Positions 1-9,127 are shown, counted from the first letter of the stretch. The stretch: 64,000 bases of DNA from Subtercola boreus (GCF_006716115.1 NZ_VFOO01000001.1:186001-250000); one strand, 5' to 3'. The notes: a model not told the origin generated them from the letters alone. Numbers and translations are program-made.

Positions 1-543
1 CAGCAGGGTCATTGTTCCGACGGCGACGAACGCTGTCGGCCACCCGAAGGTGGTGCCCACCGAGGTGGCAAGAGGCAGGCCCAGGATGCTGCCGAGAGAG
101 GAACCTGCGTAGACCGTGGCCAGCGCGCGCCCCACGAGGTGCGGGGGCACGAGGTGGGACGCGTAGGCGGTGACGACCGAGAAGAACAGGGCGTGTGCCA
201 GCCCTCCGACCCCCCTCCCGACGACGGCCAGCGCGAACGACGGCGCCACGGCGATCACGAGGTTGCTGACGGCGTACGCCAGCAGAGTGCCGACGAGCAG
301 GCGCTTCCGCGGCATCCGTGTCGTGGCGAAGGTCACAGGCAGGGCCAGCACCGTCACAGCGAGCGCGTACACCGACACCATCAGCCCGAGTGTTGACTCG
401 TCGACTCCGAACGAGGAGCTCATCGGCGTGAGAAGACCGATGGGCAGCAGCTCCGTCGTGATCGCCGCGAACGTGGCGAGCGTCAGCAGGATGAGCCCCG
501 GCCAGGCGTGCCTCGGGATCCTCGGCCTGCTCGTCACGCTCAC
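1..543 (-). CDS. MFS transporter, partial (C-terminus beyond the left edge)
   Basis: Reading leftward from a GTG start gives about 181 residues of a major facilitator transporter. A hydrophobic first helix (LILLTLATFAAITTELLPIG) is followed by VDESTLGLMVSVYALAVTV, a short basic loop (TTRMPRKR) typical of the helix 2-3 loop, and LFFSVVTAYASHLVPP. This resembles DHA1-type drug or sugar efflux proteins. The GTG start overlaps the TGA stop of the upstream GntR gene (GTGA), so the two are co-translated, and the regulator probably controls this exporter. The substrate cannot be told. The reading frame runs off the window, so the C-terminal half is unseen. Confidence 0.82.
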   Translation of the reverse strand, partial: MSVTSRPRIPRHAWPGLILLTLATFAAITTELLPIGLLTPMSSSFGVDESTLGLMVSVYALAVTVLALPVTFATTRMPRKRLLVGTLLAYAVSNLVIAVAPSFALAVVGRGVGGLAHALFFSVVTAYASHLVPPHLVGRALATVYAGSSLGSILGLPLATSVGTTFGWPTAFVAVGTMTLL

Positions 544-1274
544 GTGTGCAACCCGAACGACACCGAACTGTTGGCGGGGGTGAAATGGCTGACACCGTGG
601 GCAACACCGTGACCGGTCTGGTCGAACATCGTCGAGACCACCCGCAGCAGCTTCTCGCCCGTGACGACGCCGAGTGCGTCGGCTACCGCGGCGGGTGCAG
701 GTTGCACCGAGACGACGAGGTCGTTGCGTTCGAGCGAGAGGTCGTACGCTCCGCAGAGATAACCGTAGAGCGAGTCCTGCTCGAAGTCCTGGTCGAGGGC
801 CCCGGGGAAACGCCCGTGTGGAACGATCGTCTCGACGAGGTGGTGCAGGGTGCCGTTCACGAACCGGAGTCGTGCGAGTGCGACCACCTGGTCGGTGGAC
901 GCGAGCCCCAGCGCGGCCGCCGCGGCATCGTCGGCGAGGGATGCGCTCACCGATACCAGACGCTGGCTGAGCACCCTCGTGGTGACGGTGTGCCCCTCGG
1001 CCGTCTGCCGCGCGTGGAAGCCCGAGATCGCGCCTCCGAAACGCTCGCGATAGCGGTTGCGTTGGAGCGGCTCGAGAACGAAGGTGCCGCGGCCGTGCTG
1101 TCGCGTGAGGTAGCGCTCGAACACGAGATCGTCGACAGCATGCCGGAGCGTGATCCGGCTCACGCCGTATTCGGCGCACAGGGCAGGCTCCGCGGGGAGC
1201 AGCGTTCCCGCGGCCAGGCCGCTCACGCGGGCGCGCAGCTGTTCACGAACGGCGACGTATTTGGCGGTGGTCAC
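540..1274 (-). CDS. GntR/HutC-family transcriptional regulator
   Basis: A 244-residue regulator. An N-terminal winged helix (YVAVREQLRARVSGLAAGTLLPAE, then the recognition helix VSRITLRHAVDDL and wing RQHGRGTFV) is followed by a UTRA-type effector domain (from about residue 85 to the end; ending in GVAHGVSHFTPANSSVSFGL). GTG at 1274 was chosen because the protein then begins a few residues before the DNA-binding domain and matches the usual family length of about 240; the frame stays open to 1373. It overlaps the MFS transporter by 4 bases and is divergent from transketolase, so either may be its target. UTRA domains commonly bind sugar phosphates or amino sugars; the ligand here is unknown. 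Confidence 0.85.
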   Translation of the reverse strand: MTTAKYVAVREQLRARVSGLAAGTLLPAEPALCAEYGVSRITLRHAVDDLVFERYLTRQHGRGTFVLEPLQRNRYRERFGGAISGFHARQTAEGHTVTTRVLSQRLVSVSASLADDAAAAALGLASTDQVVALARLRFVNGTLHHLVETIVPHGRFPGALDQDFEQDSLYGYLCGAYDLSLERNDLVVSVQPAPAAVADALGVVTGEKLLRVVSTMFDQTGHGVAHGVSHFTPANSSVSFGLHT

Positions 1275-1417
1275 GGGGCCCGGGGTCTTTCTCTCACTCG
1301 TCAGTCTGGTGCGGGAGTCAAGTCGTCTCAGGCCAGTATGACGACTCCGGCCGGAGGCTAGCGTCGGGGACACCGCGTCGACGGTTGTCGGTGCGTCCCC
1401 GATGAAGTGGAGTCGTC
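1275..1417. promoter_or_regulatory. Divergent GntR / transketolase intergenic region with inverted repeats
   Basis: The spacer carries AGTCGTC (1321-1327) and its reverse complement GACGACT (1340-1346), 12 bases apart. The decamer ATGACGACTC (1338-1347) reappears inverted as GAGTCGTCAT (1410-1419), overlapping the transketolase start. Such repeated half-sites in a divergent region suit a dimeric GntR-type operator, but binding is inferred only. GGAG at 1409-1412 is the transketolase ribosome binding site. Confidence 0.4.
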
Positions 1418-3515
1418 ATGACACATCCCGACCGTCCAGGTGCCGTCGAAAGCCCCGACCGCCCCGGCCTCAGCGACCTCGACAGGCGCGCCATCACCAC
1501 GGCACGGGTGCTGGCCATGGATTCCGTGGAGCGGGCCGGTTCCGGGCATCCGGGCACGGCCATCGCCCTCGCGCCGGTGGCGCACCTCCTGTTCCAGAAG
1601 CACCTCCGCCACGCTCCCGGGCAGCCCGACTGGGTCGGGCCGCGACCGATTCGTGCTCTCCTGCGGCCACGCGAGCATCCTGCTCTACACGCAGCTCTTC
1701 CTGACGGGCTACGGGCTCGACATCGACGACCTCAGGACCTTCCGTGCTCACGAGTCACGCACCCCCGGGCATCCGGAGTTCGGGCACACGCCCGGCGTCG
1801 AGACGACGACCGGCCCGCTCGGCCAGGGATTCGCGACCGCCGTCGGCATGGCCATGGCGATGAAACACGAGAAGGGTCTCTACGACCCCGACCAGGACGA
1901 GTCGGTCTTCGACCGCACGGTGTGGGTGCTCTGCTCAGACGGCGATGTGCAGGAGGGCATCTCGTATGAGGCGGGAGCGCTCGCGGGCCGCCACCAGCTC
2001 GACAATCTCGTCGTGGTCTACGACGACAACGACATCCAGATCGAGGGAAACGCGACCCTGGTGACGAGCGAGGACACGGCCGCGAGATTCCGGGCCCAGG
2101 GCTGGAATGTCGTCACGGTGCCGCTCTCCGAGACGGGGGAGGTCGACACCGAGCGGCTCGACCGGGAGATGGCGGCTGCCGTGGCGTACCGGGGCCGGCC
2201 CAGCCTGATCATCCTGAAGTCGGTCATCGCGTGGCCTGCGCCGCACGCCCAGAACACCTCTGCCTCGCACGGATCGCCTCTGGGCGCGGCCGAGGTCGCC
2301 GCCACCCGCTCGGCGCTCGGCTCGACGAACGAGCCATTCGACGTGAACGCCGAGGTTCTCGCTTTCACACGGGAGGCGAGCGCCCGTGGCGACCTGCTGG
2401 TCGAGGAATGGAATGCGCGCCGCGCCGCCTACGATCTCACGCAGCCCGAGCTGTCGGCCGAATGGTCCCGGGCGATGGCGAGGGAACTGCCGGCCGACCT
2501 CGAGGCCTCGCTGCCTGTCTTCGCGCCGGGCGAGACCCTGGCCACCCGTGCGGCCTCGGGCCGAGTCATCCAGTCGCTGGCCGCCGTACTGCCCGAACTC
2601 TGGGGCGGGTCGGCCGATCTCGCTGAGCCCAACCGCACGACCATCGACGGTGGTGGTTCCTTCCTGCCGGAGGAGGGCGAGACCACCGGCAGAGCCGGGC
2701 GGAACGTGCACTGGGGCGTGCGGGAGCATGCGATGGGTGCCGCCATGAACGGCATCTCGCTGGTCGACGGATCGCGCTTCTTCGCGGGGACCTTCCTCGT
2801 CTTCAGCGACTACCAGCGCGAGGCCGTTCGTCTGGCCGCCCTGATGCAGCTGCCGGTGGTCTACCTCTGGTCGCATGACTCGGTTGCGCTCGGCAGCGAC
2901 GGACCCACCCACCAGCCGATCGAGCACCTCGCGAGCCTCCGGGCCATGCCGGGCTTCGCGGTCGTGCGCCCGTCGGATGCCGCGGAGACGGCGGCGGCCT
3001 GGCTCACGGTTCTGCAGAAGGCGGGGCCTGCGGGCATCGTTCTCGGCCGCCAGCCGATCACCGTCGCCGACACCCCGTGGAGCGAGGTGCTCGCCGGGGT
3101 CAGGCGGGGTGGTTACGTGGTGCGCGAGGTGGCGGATGCCCGAACACTGCTCATTGCGACGGGAAGCGAAGTCGCCCTGGCGCTCGCGACCGCGGCTGAA
3201 CTCGACCCGGAGGCGGCCTGGCTCCGGGTGGTGTCGATGCCCTGCAGGGAGTGGTTCGACGAGCAGCCGGCCGAGTACCGGGAATCCGTGCTGCCCGCTG
3301 CGATCGCGGCGCGTGTGGTCGTGGAGGCGGCGGCGAGCTTCGGCTGGCACGACATCGCTGGTCCCGCCGGGCGGATCGTCGGAATCGATGTGTTCGGACT
3401 CTCTGCGCCGCCGGAGGAGGCCCTCATCGCGCGCGGAATGACGGTGGAACGGGTCGCCGCTGCTGTGCGGGAGACGAACGCGACCGTCGGAGACGGCGTC
3501 CTGGCCTCCGTCTGA
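1418..3515 (+). pseudogene. tkt: Transketolase, interrupted by a single-base frameshift
   Basis: Transketolase moves two-carbon units between sugar phosphates in the non-oxidative pentose phosphate pathway, using thiamine diphosphate. The N-terminus starts at ATG 1418 (GGAG five bases upstream) and reads through SGHPGTAIALAPVAHLLFQK to QPDWVG. One extra G in the GGG at 1637-1639 then shifts the frame. The next frame continues without further damage: GRDRFVLSCGHAS, the ThDP motif region CSDGDVQEGISYEAG, SASHGSPLG, and the pyrimidine-domain FSDYQREAVRLAALMQ, through to 3515. Repaired, the product is about 698 residues, the normal length. Because there are no other lesions, this is either a sequencing error or a very recent mutation. 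It lies opposite a GntR gene in a sugar-catabolism neighbourhood. Confidence 0.85.
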
Positions 3516-3526
3516 GAGTGAGACGA

Positions 3527-3559
3527 AGGGGCCGGGCCACCTGATGTGACCCGGCCCCT
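3527..3559. terminator. Bidirectional hairpin terminator between transketolase and aldose epimerase
   Basis: The arms AGGGGCCGGGCCAC (3527-3540) and GTGACCCGGCCCCT (3546-3559) pair with one mismatch across a 5-base loop. It sits between the stops of two convergent genes. There is no long T tract on either side. Confidence 0.7.
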
Positions 3560-3574
3560 CCGTCGTTCACGGTG

Positions 3575-4519
3575 TCACAGCGAGGCGGTCACGCCCCAGC
3601 TCGCCTCCCAGCTCTCGCCGGGCTCGAGCCAGGTGAGTCCGATGCCGTTGTTGAGGGCATTCACGGCGGCGGTCTGGGGTTCGATCGCGATGGCGTCGAC
3701 CAGCAGGCGGTGCTCGTCGAGAAAGACGTCGGTGGTGCAGATCACGGTGTGCCCGAACGACTCGTCGCCCCAGACGGTGACGGAACGACCATCCGGTGCC
3801 GTGAGCATCGTGGAGGTGCGTTCGTCGCTGTACCTCTGATCGGTGAAACAGTCGTCGAGTTCGACGTCGCCCACCTTCACTCCCCGGCGGAGGTCGAAGT
3901 CTCCCGAGACCGGAACAGGACGCAGCGGCAGCTTGCGGGAGTCGTTGACATAGACCGTCTCGGCGGAACAGCTGAGCACAAGCTCAGAGGTCGGCACCTC
4001 CCCGATCCTGAAGTACGCGTGCGAACCGACCGCGACGGGGGCGCGGAGGGCGCCGCGGTTCTCGAAGGTGTGCGTGACGTGCAGCCCGTCCCGCCCCAGC
4101 GTGTAGGTCACGGTCGTGTCGACGACGAACGGATAGCCGGGGTGGGCGAAGATCGTCGCGCCGAGCGTGATCGACGATGCGCTGTGTGCAAGGAGGCGGT
4201 AGGGCGTGTTCTTCAGAAGTCCGTGGGAAGCGTTGCCGAACTCGGTGTCCGTGATGTCGAGCTGCTGCTCGTCGCCCTCGTACGTCCAGATGCCGCCGTC
4301 GACGCGGTTGGGCCACGGCGACATGATGATGCCCGCGCCTCGCGACGGCGGAGCATCGAGCGGGTAACGCTGCACGATGTCGACATCGTCGACGGTGAAG
4401 GAGCGAAGGGATGCCGCGACCTCCGTGACCGTGACGACCGCCCGGCCGAACGAGGTGGTGCCGATGATCTCGTACTGGGCGCCCGTCGGAAGCACGGGAC
4501 CCTCGGTCGGGCCGGTCAC
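3575..4519 (-). CDS. Aldose 1-epimerase family protein (GalM-like)
   Basis: A 314-residue mutarotase-fold protein that interconverts the alpha and beta anomers of aldoses. Motifs seen are IIMSPWPNRVDGG near residue 65, FGNASHGLLKN near 95, the GSHAYFRIG segment near 165 carrying the conserved histidine, and IAIEPQTAAVNALNNG near 280 carrying the catalytic glutamate region. It starts at GTG 4519, overlapping by GTGA the stop of the upstream kinase, and is the last gene of the six-gene sugar operon. There it would supply the right anomer to the kinases. Sugar specificity is not evident. Confidence 0.85.
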   Translation of the reverse strand: MTGPTEGPVLPTGAQYEIIGTTSFGRAVVTVTEVAASLRSFTVDDVDIVQRYPLDAPPSRGAGIIMSPWPNRVDGGIWTYEGDEQQLDITDTEFGNASHGLLKNTPYRLLAHSASSITLGATIFAHPGYPFVVDTTVTYTLGRDGLHVTHTFENRGALRAPVAVGSHAYFRIGEVPTSELVLSCSAETVYVNDSRKLPLRPVPVSGDFDLRRGVKVGDVELDDCFTDQRYSDERTSTMLTAPDGRSVTVWGDESFGHTVICTTDVFLDEHRLLVDAIAIEPQTAAVNALNNGIGLTWLEPGESWEASWGVTASL

Positions 4520-5178
4520 ACCAGTCTCAGCACTCGATCGGCGCGCACGGCGGTCGACTCGATCAGCTCGGCGTTCCGCTGGTCGCTGCCGAGCGCCCAG
4601 AGCTCCGCCTCCTCATGGCTCTTGCCGTACGCCTCGTGCCGCTTGACCAGCCGTTCGTGGCGAACGCTCTCCAGCGGTGAGAGGAACCAGACCTGGTCGA
4701 TGCAGGCGCGGGCTGCGGGCCAGGAACCCTGATCGAGCAGGAGGTAGTTCCCCTCCGTCACGATCAGGGGGGTCTGCGGCCGGATCGGCAGCGATGAACC
4801 GATCGGTTCCTCGAGGTCGCGGGCGAAGCGCGGGGCGTACACGATCGCGTCGTCTCCGGTCAGCTCCGAGGACTCCTGCGAACGGATGCGCTGCATCAGC
4901 GAGGCGTAGCCCGCGGCGTCGAACGTGTCGTTGGCACCCTTACGGTCCCGGCGGCCGAGCGCGAGAAGAACGTCGTTGGCGAGGTGGAAGCCATCCATCG
5001 GCACGAGCACGGCGAGTTCGGGTCCGAGTGCGTCCACGACCTGCTCGGCGACGGTGGACTTTCCGGCCCCTGGAGCGCCGGTGAAACCGAGGATGTGGCG
5101 TCCGCCAGTGGAGGCGAGGGCACGGGCCTGACGGAAGACGTCTTCGAGCGTGAGCTCCTCGACGGCGGGTTCGATCAT
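4516..5178 (-). CDS. P-loop sugar/nucleoside kinase of the FrcK / uridine kinase-like family
   Basis: A 220-residue P-loop kinase. Walker A is GFTGAPGAGKST at about 30-41. The VPMDGFHLANDVL segment and YAPRFARDLEEPI are typical of the phosphoribulokinase/uridine kinase/pantothenate kinase superfamily, followed by VTEGNYLLLD (Walker B-like) and a lid-like VRHERLVKRHEAYGKS. Family members of this size (FrcK type) occur with FrcBCA sugar ABC transporters, which matches this operon. Start and stop overlap both neighbours (ATGA with the PfkB gene, GTGA with the epimerase). It probably phosphorylates the imported sugar or a derivative; the substrate is inferred from context only. Confidence 0.8.
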   Translation of the reverse strand: MIEPAVEELTLEDVFRQARALASTGGRHILGFTGAPGAGKSTVAEQVVDALGPELAVLVPMDGFHLANDVLLALGRRDRKGANDTFDAAGYASLMQRIRSQESSELTGDDAIVYAPRFARDLEEPIGSSLPIRPQTPLIVTEGNYLLLDQGSWPAARACIDQVWFLSPLESVRHERLVKRHEAYGKSHEEAELWALGSDQRNAELIESTAVRADRVLRLV

Positions 5179-6116
5179 CGTGGGACTTCCTGGAGGTCGA
5201 GGGTGGGGATCTGGCTGAGCCAGGCGCGCGGCCCGATGTTCGAGCACCGCAGGGCCGCGACGCGGGAAGCACGGCCGATCGCTGAAGCGACGGTCGCCTG
5301 CGGGAGCGACTGGAAGTAAGCGTAGGCGCCGTGGAACACGTCGCCCGCACCGAGGGTGTCGACGGGCCGGATGCGCGGAACCGGCACCGCTCCCAGCGCG
5401 CCGTCGCTCCACCAGAGCACGTCCCCGCCGCCGTGCGTCGTGGCGACGGTCCGCACTCCACGATCGACGAGAGCAGCAGCCGTCGCATCCGAGTCGGCGG
5501 TCCCCGGGACGAGGAAGTCGTTCGAGCAGATCATCGCTGTCGTGAGGGGGAGCAGATCGGCCATGACGGGCTTCCACCGGCCGGCATCCACGACCACGGT
5601 GACACCGGCGTCGTGCGCCGCCTCAGCGGCAGCCACGGCGAGAGCCGGATGGTGGCCGTCGATGAGCACCACATCAGAACCGCTGAGCAGGTCAGCGAGA
5701 TTGCGGGCTGAGGGCGGCCGGACGTCGGCTCCGACGGCATCGATCGACACCACCGAACGATCACCGGTCGACTCCGTCACGGCGACGGCCGAGACGGGCG
5801 CCGGGGTGGATCGCTGCGGGTCGACATCGACGACCCGCACCCCGTAGGCCGCCAGATCGGAGCGGATCAGGTCGGCGACCGGATCCGCTCCGAGCGCGGT
5901 CACGAGGGTGGCCGTGCCACCGAGCCCGGCGAAGACCACGGCGGCGTTCGCAGCCGGCCCACCGGCCGCGATGAACTGGGCCGTCGCGGTGATCTTCTGG
6001 TTGACTCCCGGGTTGGCCGCGACACGGTGCACGACGTCGAGCGTGGCGAGCCCGACGAAGACACCGACGGGCTCGGAGTCTCGTGCGGGCGAGGTGTTAG
6101 CGTGCACCGCCGGCAC
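5175..6116 (-). CDS. PfkB-family carbohydrate kinase
   Basis: A ribokinase/fructokinase-superfamily kinase of 313 residues. The N-terminal region GLATLDVVHRV and the glycine-rich AAGGPAANAAVVFAGLGG bind the sugar. The C-terminal signature DTLGAGDVFHGAYAYF (about residue 251 on) holds the anion hole and catalytic aspartate. It begins at a GTG that overlaps the end of the ABC ATPase gene by 20 bases, and it ends in an ATGA overlap with the next kinase. Having two different kinases in one operon suggests either sequential phosphorylation or two substrates. The substrate could be fructose, ribose or a related ketose. Confidence 0.85.
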   Translation of the reverse strand: MPAVHANTSPARDSEPVGVFVGLATLDVVHRVAANPGVNQKITATAQFIAAGGPAANAAVVFAGLGGTATLVTALGADPVADLIRSDLAAYGVRVVDVDPQRSTPAPVSAVAVTESTGDRSVVSIDAVGADVRPPSARNLADLLSGSDVVLIDGHHPALAVAAAEAAHDAGVTVVVDAGRWKPVMADLLPLTTAMICSNDFLVPGTADSDATAAALVDRGVRTVATTHGGGDVLWWSDGALGAVPVPRIRPVDTLGAGDVFHGAYAYFQSLPQATVASAIGRASRVAALRCSNIGPRAWLSQIPTLDLQEVPR

Positions 6117-6894
6117 GTTCCGCTTCCGAAGGCTGTTCCGCGCCCGTCATCAGGGCGACGACCTCCGACATGGTGCGCTCTTTCGGATCGATGACACCGG
6201 CGCGCTTGCCGAGCCGGTGCACGTGGATCTTGTCGGCGACCTCGAAGACATGCGGCATGTCATGGCTGATCAGCACCACGGGGATGCCGCGGTCACGGAT
6301 CGAGCGGATCAGGTCGATGACCTGGCCCGACTCCTTGACCCCGAGGGCGGCTGTCGGCTCGTCCATGATGATCACGCCGCGGCCGAACGCCGCAGCGCGT
6401 ACCACGGCGACACCCTGGCGCTGGCCGCCGGAGAGCGTCTCCACCGCCTGGTTGACCGACTTGATACCGATCTTGAGGTCGGCGAGGTGCCCCGAGGCTT
6501 CAGCGCGCATGCGGGGCATGTCGAGGCGGCGGAAGACGCTGCCCATGATTCCCTTCCGGCGCACTTCCCGCCCCAGGAACACATTGGTGGCGATGTCGAG
6601 CGCAGGGATCACGGCGAGGTCCTGGTAGACGGTCTCGATGCCGGCAGAGCGGGCATCCCGGGTGTTCCGGAAGTTCACCTTCTCGCCGTTCATCGAGATC
6701 TCACCCTGGTCGGGGATGAGAGCGCCCGCCAGAGCCTTGATCAGGCTCGACTTGCCGGCGCCGTTGTCGCCCACGACGGCCAGCACCTCACCCGGGTAGA
6801 GATCGAAGTCGGCCCCGTTGATGGCCGTGACGTTGCCGTACTTCTTGACGAGGCCGCGAGCCTGCAGAACGGCGGTTCCTGCTGTGATGGTCAT
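6097..6894 (-). CDS. Sugar ABC transporter ATP-binding protein (single-domain, FrcA type)
   Basis: A 265-residue ATPase that powers sugar import. Walker A is GDNGAGKSS (about 43-51), the Q-loop lies near ETVYQDLAV, the signature is ETLSGGQRQGVAVVRA, Walker B is VIIMDEPTAAL and the switch histidine is in LISHDMPHV. It is half the size of RbsA/XylG-type tandem ATPases and so resembles FrcA, which works as a homodimer. ATG 6894 overlaps the permease stop (ATGA) and has the strong site GGAGGAGA just upstream. It couples to the permease and binding protein of the same operon. Confidence 0.92.
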   Translation of the reverse strand: MTITAGTAVLQARGLVKKYGNVTAINGADFDLYPGEVLAVVGDNGAGKSSLIKALAGALIPDQGEISMNGEKVNFRNTRDARSAGIETVYQDLAVIPALDIATNVFLGREVRRKGIMGSVFRRLDMPRMRAEASGHLADLKIGIKSVNQAVETLSGGQRQGVAVVRAAAFGRGVIIMDEPTAALGVKESGQVIDLIRSIRDRGIPVVLISHDMPHVFEVADKIHVHRLGKRAGVIDPKERTMSEVVALMTGAEQPSEAERAGGAR

Positions 6895-7886
6895 GCTGAT
6901 CTCCTCCGAGCGAACTGGTCGACCGCGACGGCCACGATGACCAGGATTCCGGTTGCGATGTTCTGGTAGAGGCTGTCGACACCGGCCTGGGTGAGGCCGT
7001 TCCGCAGCACTCCGACGATCAGGGTACCGATCAGGGTTCCGATGACGCTTCCCCGGCCGCCGAAGAGACTCGTTCCACCGATCACCACGGCGGTGATCGT
7101 GTCGAGGTTCGCCGTCTGGTAGGCGTTCGGGTCGGCATTCGGGATACGACCGAGTGCCGCCCAGGCTGCAACCGCCGCGATCACGCCCGTCGCCAGGTAG
7201 ACCGAGAAGAGGGTGCGGTTCGACTTGATGCCCGAGAGCTTCGAGGCGGTGATGTTGCCGCCCACGGCGTAGACGTGCTTGCCCCAGGCGGTCTGGGAGA
7301 GCGCGTACCAGACGACCAGGTAGACGAGCAGCATCGCGACGACACCGTACGTTGTGGCGAAAGTGCCGATCCTGAACGAGGTACCGAGCAGAGTGAGCAC
7401 TCCGTCGGGAACCTGGTAGGTCTGCGAACCGGCGAGCAGCCGTGTGGCGGCCTGGATGGCCGTGAACGTGCCGAGCGTCACGATGAACGGTGGAAGCCGC
7501 AGCACCGTGACCAACCCGCCGTTGACCGCGCCGAGAACGACACAGACGGCGAACGTCGCGCCCAGGGCGAGGATCGGACCTCCGGCACCTGCGGCCTGCG
7601 CCATGACGATCGTGCCGAGCACGGCGACCGAACCGATCGACAGATCGATGCCCGACGTCAGGATGATCAGGGTCTGGCCGACCGCCAGGATTCCAACCAC
7701 GACCGACTGCTGGAGGATCAGCGAGAGGTTGTAGGGGTTGAGGAACGTCTGGGAGACGATGCTGAAGACGATGATCGCGACGACCAGTGCGGCCAGCGGC
7801 CCCAACAGTGGTTCGCGAAGGATTCGGGAGACGCGGGCCCGGGTGAGGTCTCGGCCTCCCAGACCTGCTGTCGTTGCTGAACTCAT
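6891..7886 (-). CDS. Sugar ABC transporter permease (FrcC/RbsC family)
   Basis: A 331-residue integral membrane permease of the BPD_transp_2 family with about eight to ten hydrophobic segments. Typical features are FLNPYNLSLILQQSVVVGI, the hallmark TSGIDLSIGSV, LPPFIVTLGTF, and the cytoplasmic coupling region VGGNITASKLSGI. ATG 7886 was chosen over the in-frame ATG at 7928 because it has GGAGG a few bases upstream and the family usually begins just before the first helix. It is co-translated with the ATPase. Confidence 0.92.
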   Translation of the reverse strand: MSSATTAGLGGRDLTRARVSRILREPLLGPLAALVVAIIVFSIVSQTFLNPYNLSLILQQSVVVGILAVGQTLIILTSGIDLSIGSVAVLGTIVMAQAAGAGGPILALGATFAVCVVLGAVNGGLVTVLRLPPFIVTLGTFTAIQAATRLLAGSQTYQVPDGVLTLLGTSFRIGTFATTYGVVAMLLVYLVVWYALSQTAWGKHVYAVGGNITASKLSGIKSNRTLFSVYLATGVIAAVAAWAALGRIPNADPNAYQTANLDTITAVVIGGTSLFGGRGSVIGTLIGTLIVGVLRNGLTQAGVDSLYQNIATGILVIVAVAVDQFARRRSA

Positions 7887-7907
7887 AGGGTGCACCTCCG
7901 TGCGGAA

Positions 7908-7937
7908 CCGGGGCGGATGAACGTGCATCCGCCCCGG
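7908..7937 (-). terminator. Intercistronic hairpin between the binding protein and permease genes
   Basis: CCGGGGCGGATG (7908-7919) pairs perfectly with CATCCGCCCCGG (7926-7937), giving a 12-bp stem with a 6-base loop and no T run. Stems at this point in sugar ABC operons usually protect the binding-protein mRNA or partly terminate transcription, so that more binding protein than permease is made. That role is inferred. Confidence 0.6.
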
Positions 7938-8020
7938 GTCGAACCGACATTCTGTGAAAGGGAGCGCTTCAGGTCGCTACGGATGCGACCGGAAGAGGGA
8001 GCGAACGGGTTGGCTGGGGA

Positions 8021-9046
8021 TCAGCCCCAGCAGTTGTCCGCACCCCACGTGGTGTCCTTCGAGTCGAGGCCCGAAACCGGCTTGTCGGTGATGAGCTGCG
8101 ATCCAGTGTCGTTGAATCCGCTCGGCTTGGTGCCGTCGGAGGCGTACTTGACCACGGCGTCGACGCCCTGCTCGGCCATCTTGGCCGGGAACTGCATGAC
8201 CGTGGCGCCGATGATGCCGGACTTGACGTTCGCCACACCGGTGCAGCTGCCGTCGATCGAGCCGATGGTGACCTGCGCGGTCTTGCCCGCGGCCTTGATG
8301 GCCTCGTAGGCTCCGGCGGCGGCGGGCTCATTGATCGTGTAGAGCGCGTTCACGCCGGGAGCACGCTGCAGGAGGTTCTCCATGGCGGTCTGGGCCTTGG
8401 TCTGGTCGCCGTTCGTGTTCTCCTGGCCGACGATCTCGGACGAACCCTCAGCGATGCCGAAGCCCTCGAGGAAGCCGTCGTGGCGGAACGTGTCGACGGT
8501 GCCGCCCGGGGTTCCGTCGAGCATGACGAGAGCCGGTGCGGTCGAGCCGAGAGTCGCCTTGACCCACTTTCCCTGCGTGACCCCTGCCGCCTTGTTGTCC
8601 GTCGCGTACGTGGCGTCGACGGCGTCTTCGGGGTCGGTGGCGGTGTCGAGTGCGATCACGACGACGCCGTTGTCACGGGCCGACTTGATGGCGGTCAGGA
8701 TGCCCGACGAGGAGTTCGGCGTGATCAGGATGCCCTTCACGCCCTGGCTCACCAGGTTCTCGATGGCTGCGACCTGGCCTTCGTTGTCACCGTCGAAGGC
8801 GCCGGCGAGGGCGATCAGCGTTGCGCCGTCCTTCGTGGCCTGGGCCTGGGCTGCTTCACGCAGTTTGACGAAGTAGGGGTTCGAGTCGGTCTTGGTGATG
8901 AGGCCGATCTTGACTCCGTCGGCGCTTCCGCCGGTGGAGCTTCCGCTCGAGGATCCGCCGGAGCAACCGGCGAGGGTGAACGCGACCGCGCTGGCCAGCA
9001 GCACCGCGCCGACCGTGAGTGATCGCTTCTTGGTACGAGTGAACAT
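8021..9046 (-). CDS. Sugar ABC transporter substrate-binding lipoprotein (ribose/fructose-type)
   Basis: A 341-residue type I periplasmic binding protein (Peripla_BP_4). A basic start (MFTRTKKRS) and hydrophobic segment lead to the lipobox LAGCSGG, so it is exported and lipid-anchored. The mature part begins VKIGLITKTDSNPYFVKL and has NLVSQGVKGILITPNSS and VVIALDTATDPEDAV, typical of pentose/hexose binding proteins such as RbsB and FrcB. AAAGGAG precedes ATG 9046. First gene of the operon, directly under the LacI-type double operator. The ligand is not determinable from sequence alone; fructose, ribose or a related sugar is likely given the operon. Confidence 0.9.
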   Translation of the reverse strand: MFTRTKKRSLTVGAVLLASAVAFTLAGCSGGSSSGSSTGGSADGVKIGLITKTDSNPYFVKLREAAQAQATKDGATLIALAGAFDGDNEGQVAAIENLVSQGVKGILITPNSSSGILTAIKSARDNGVVVIALDTATDPEDAVDATYATDNKAAGVTQGKWVKATLGSTAPALVMLDGTPGGTVDTFRHDGFLEGFGIAEGSSEIVGQENTNGDQTKAQTAMENLLQRAPGVNALYTINEPAAAGAYEAIKAAGKTAQVTIGSIDGSCTGVANVKSGIIGATVMQFPAKMAEQGVDAVVKYASDGTKPSGFNDTGSQLITDKPVSGLDSKDTTWGADNCWG

Positions 9047-9097
9047 CTGTGGACTCCTTTGGCCTGTGATTGTGTGGACTTTCTCGTCCGCTGGATC

Positions 9098-9127
9098 ACC
9101 ATAGGACGCAGACAAGCGCTTGCGCAA
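9098..9127 (-). promoter_or_regulatory. Promoter of the sugar ABC operon
   Basis: On the minus strand, TTGCGC (9127-9122) and TATGGT (9103-9098) are separated by 18 bases and lie about 50 bases upstream of the binding-protein start. The -35 element and spacer are inside the LacI-type palindrome, so bound repressor would block RNA polymerase. Confidence 0.55.
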
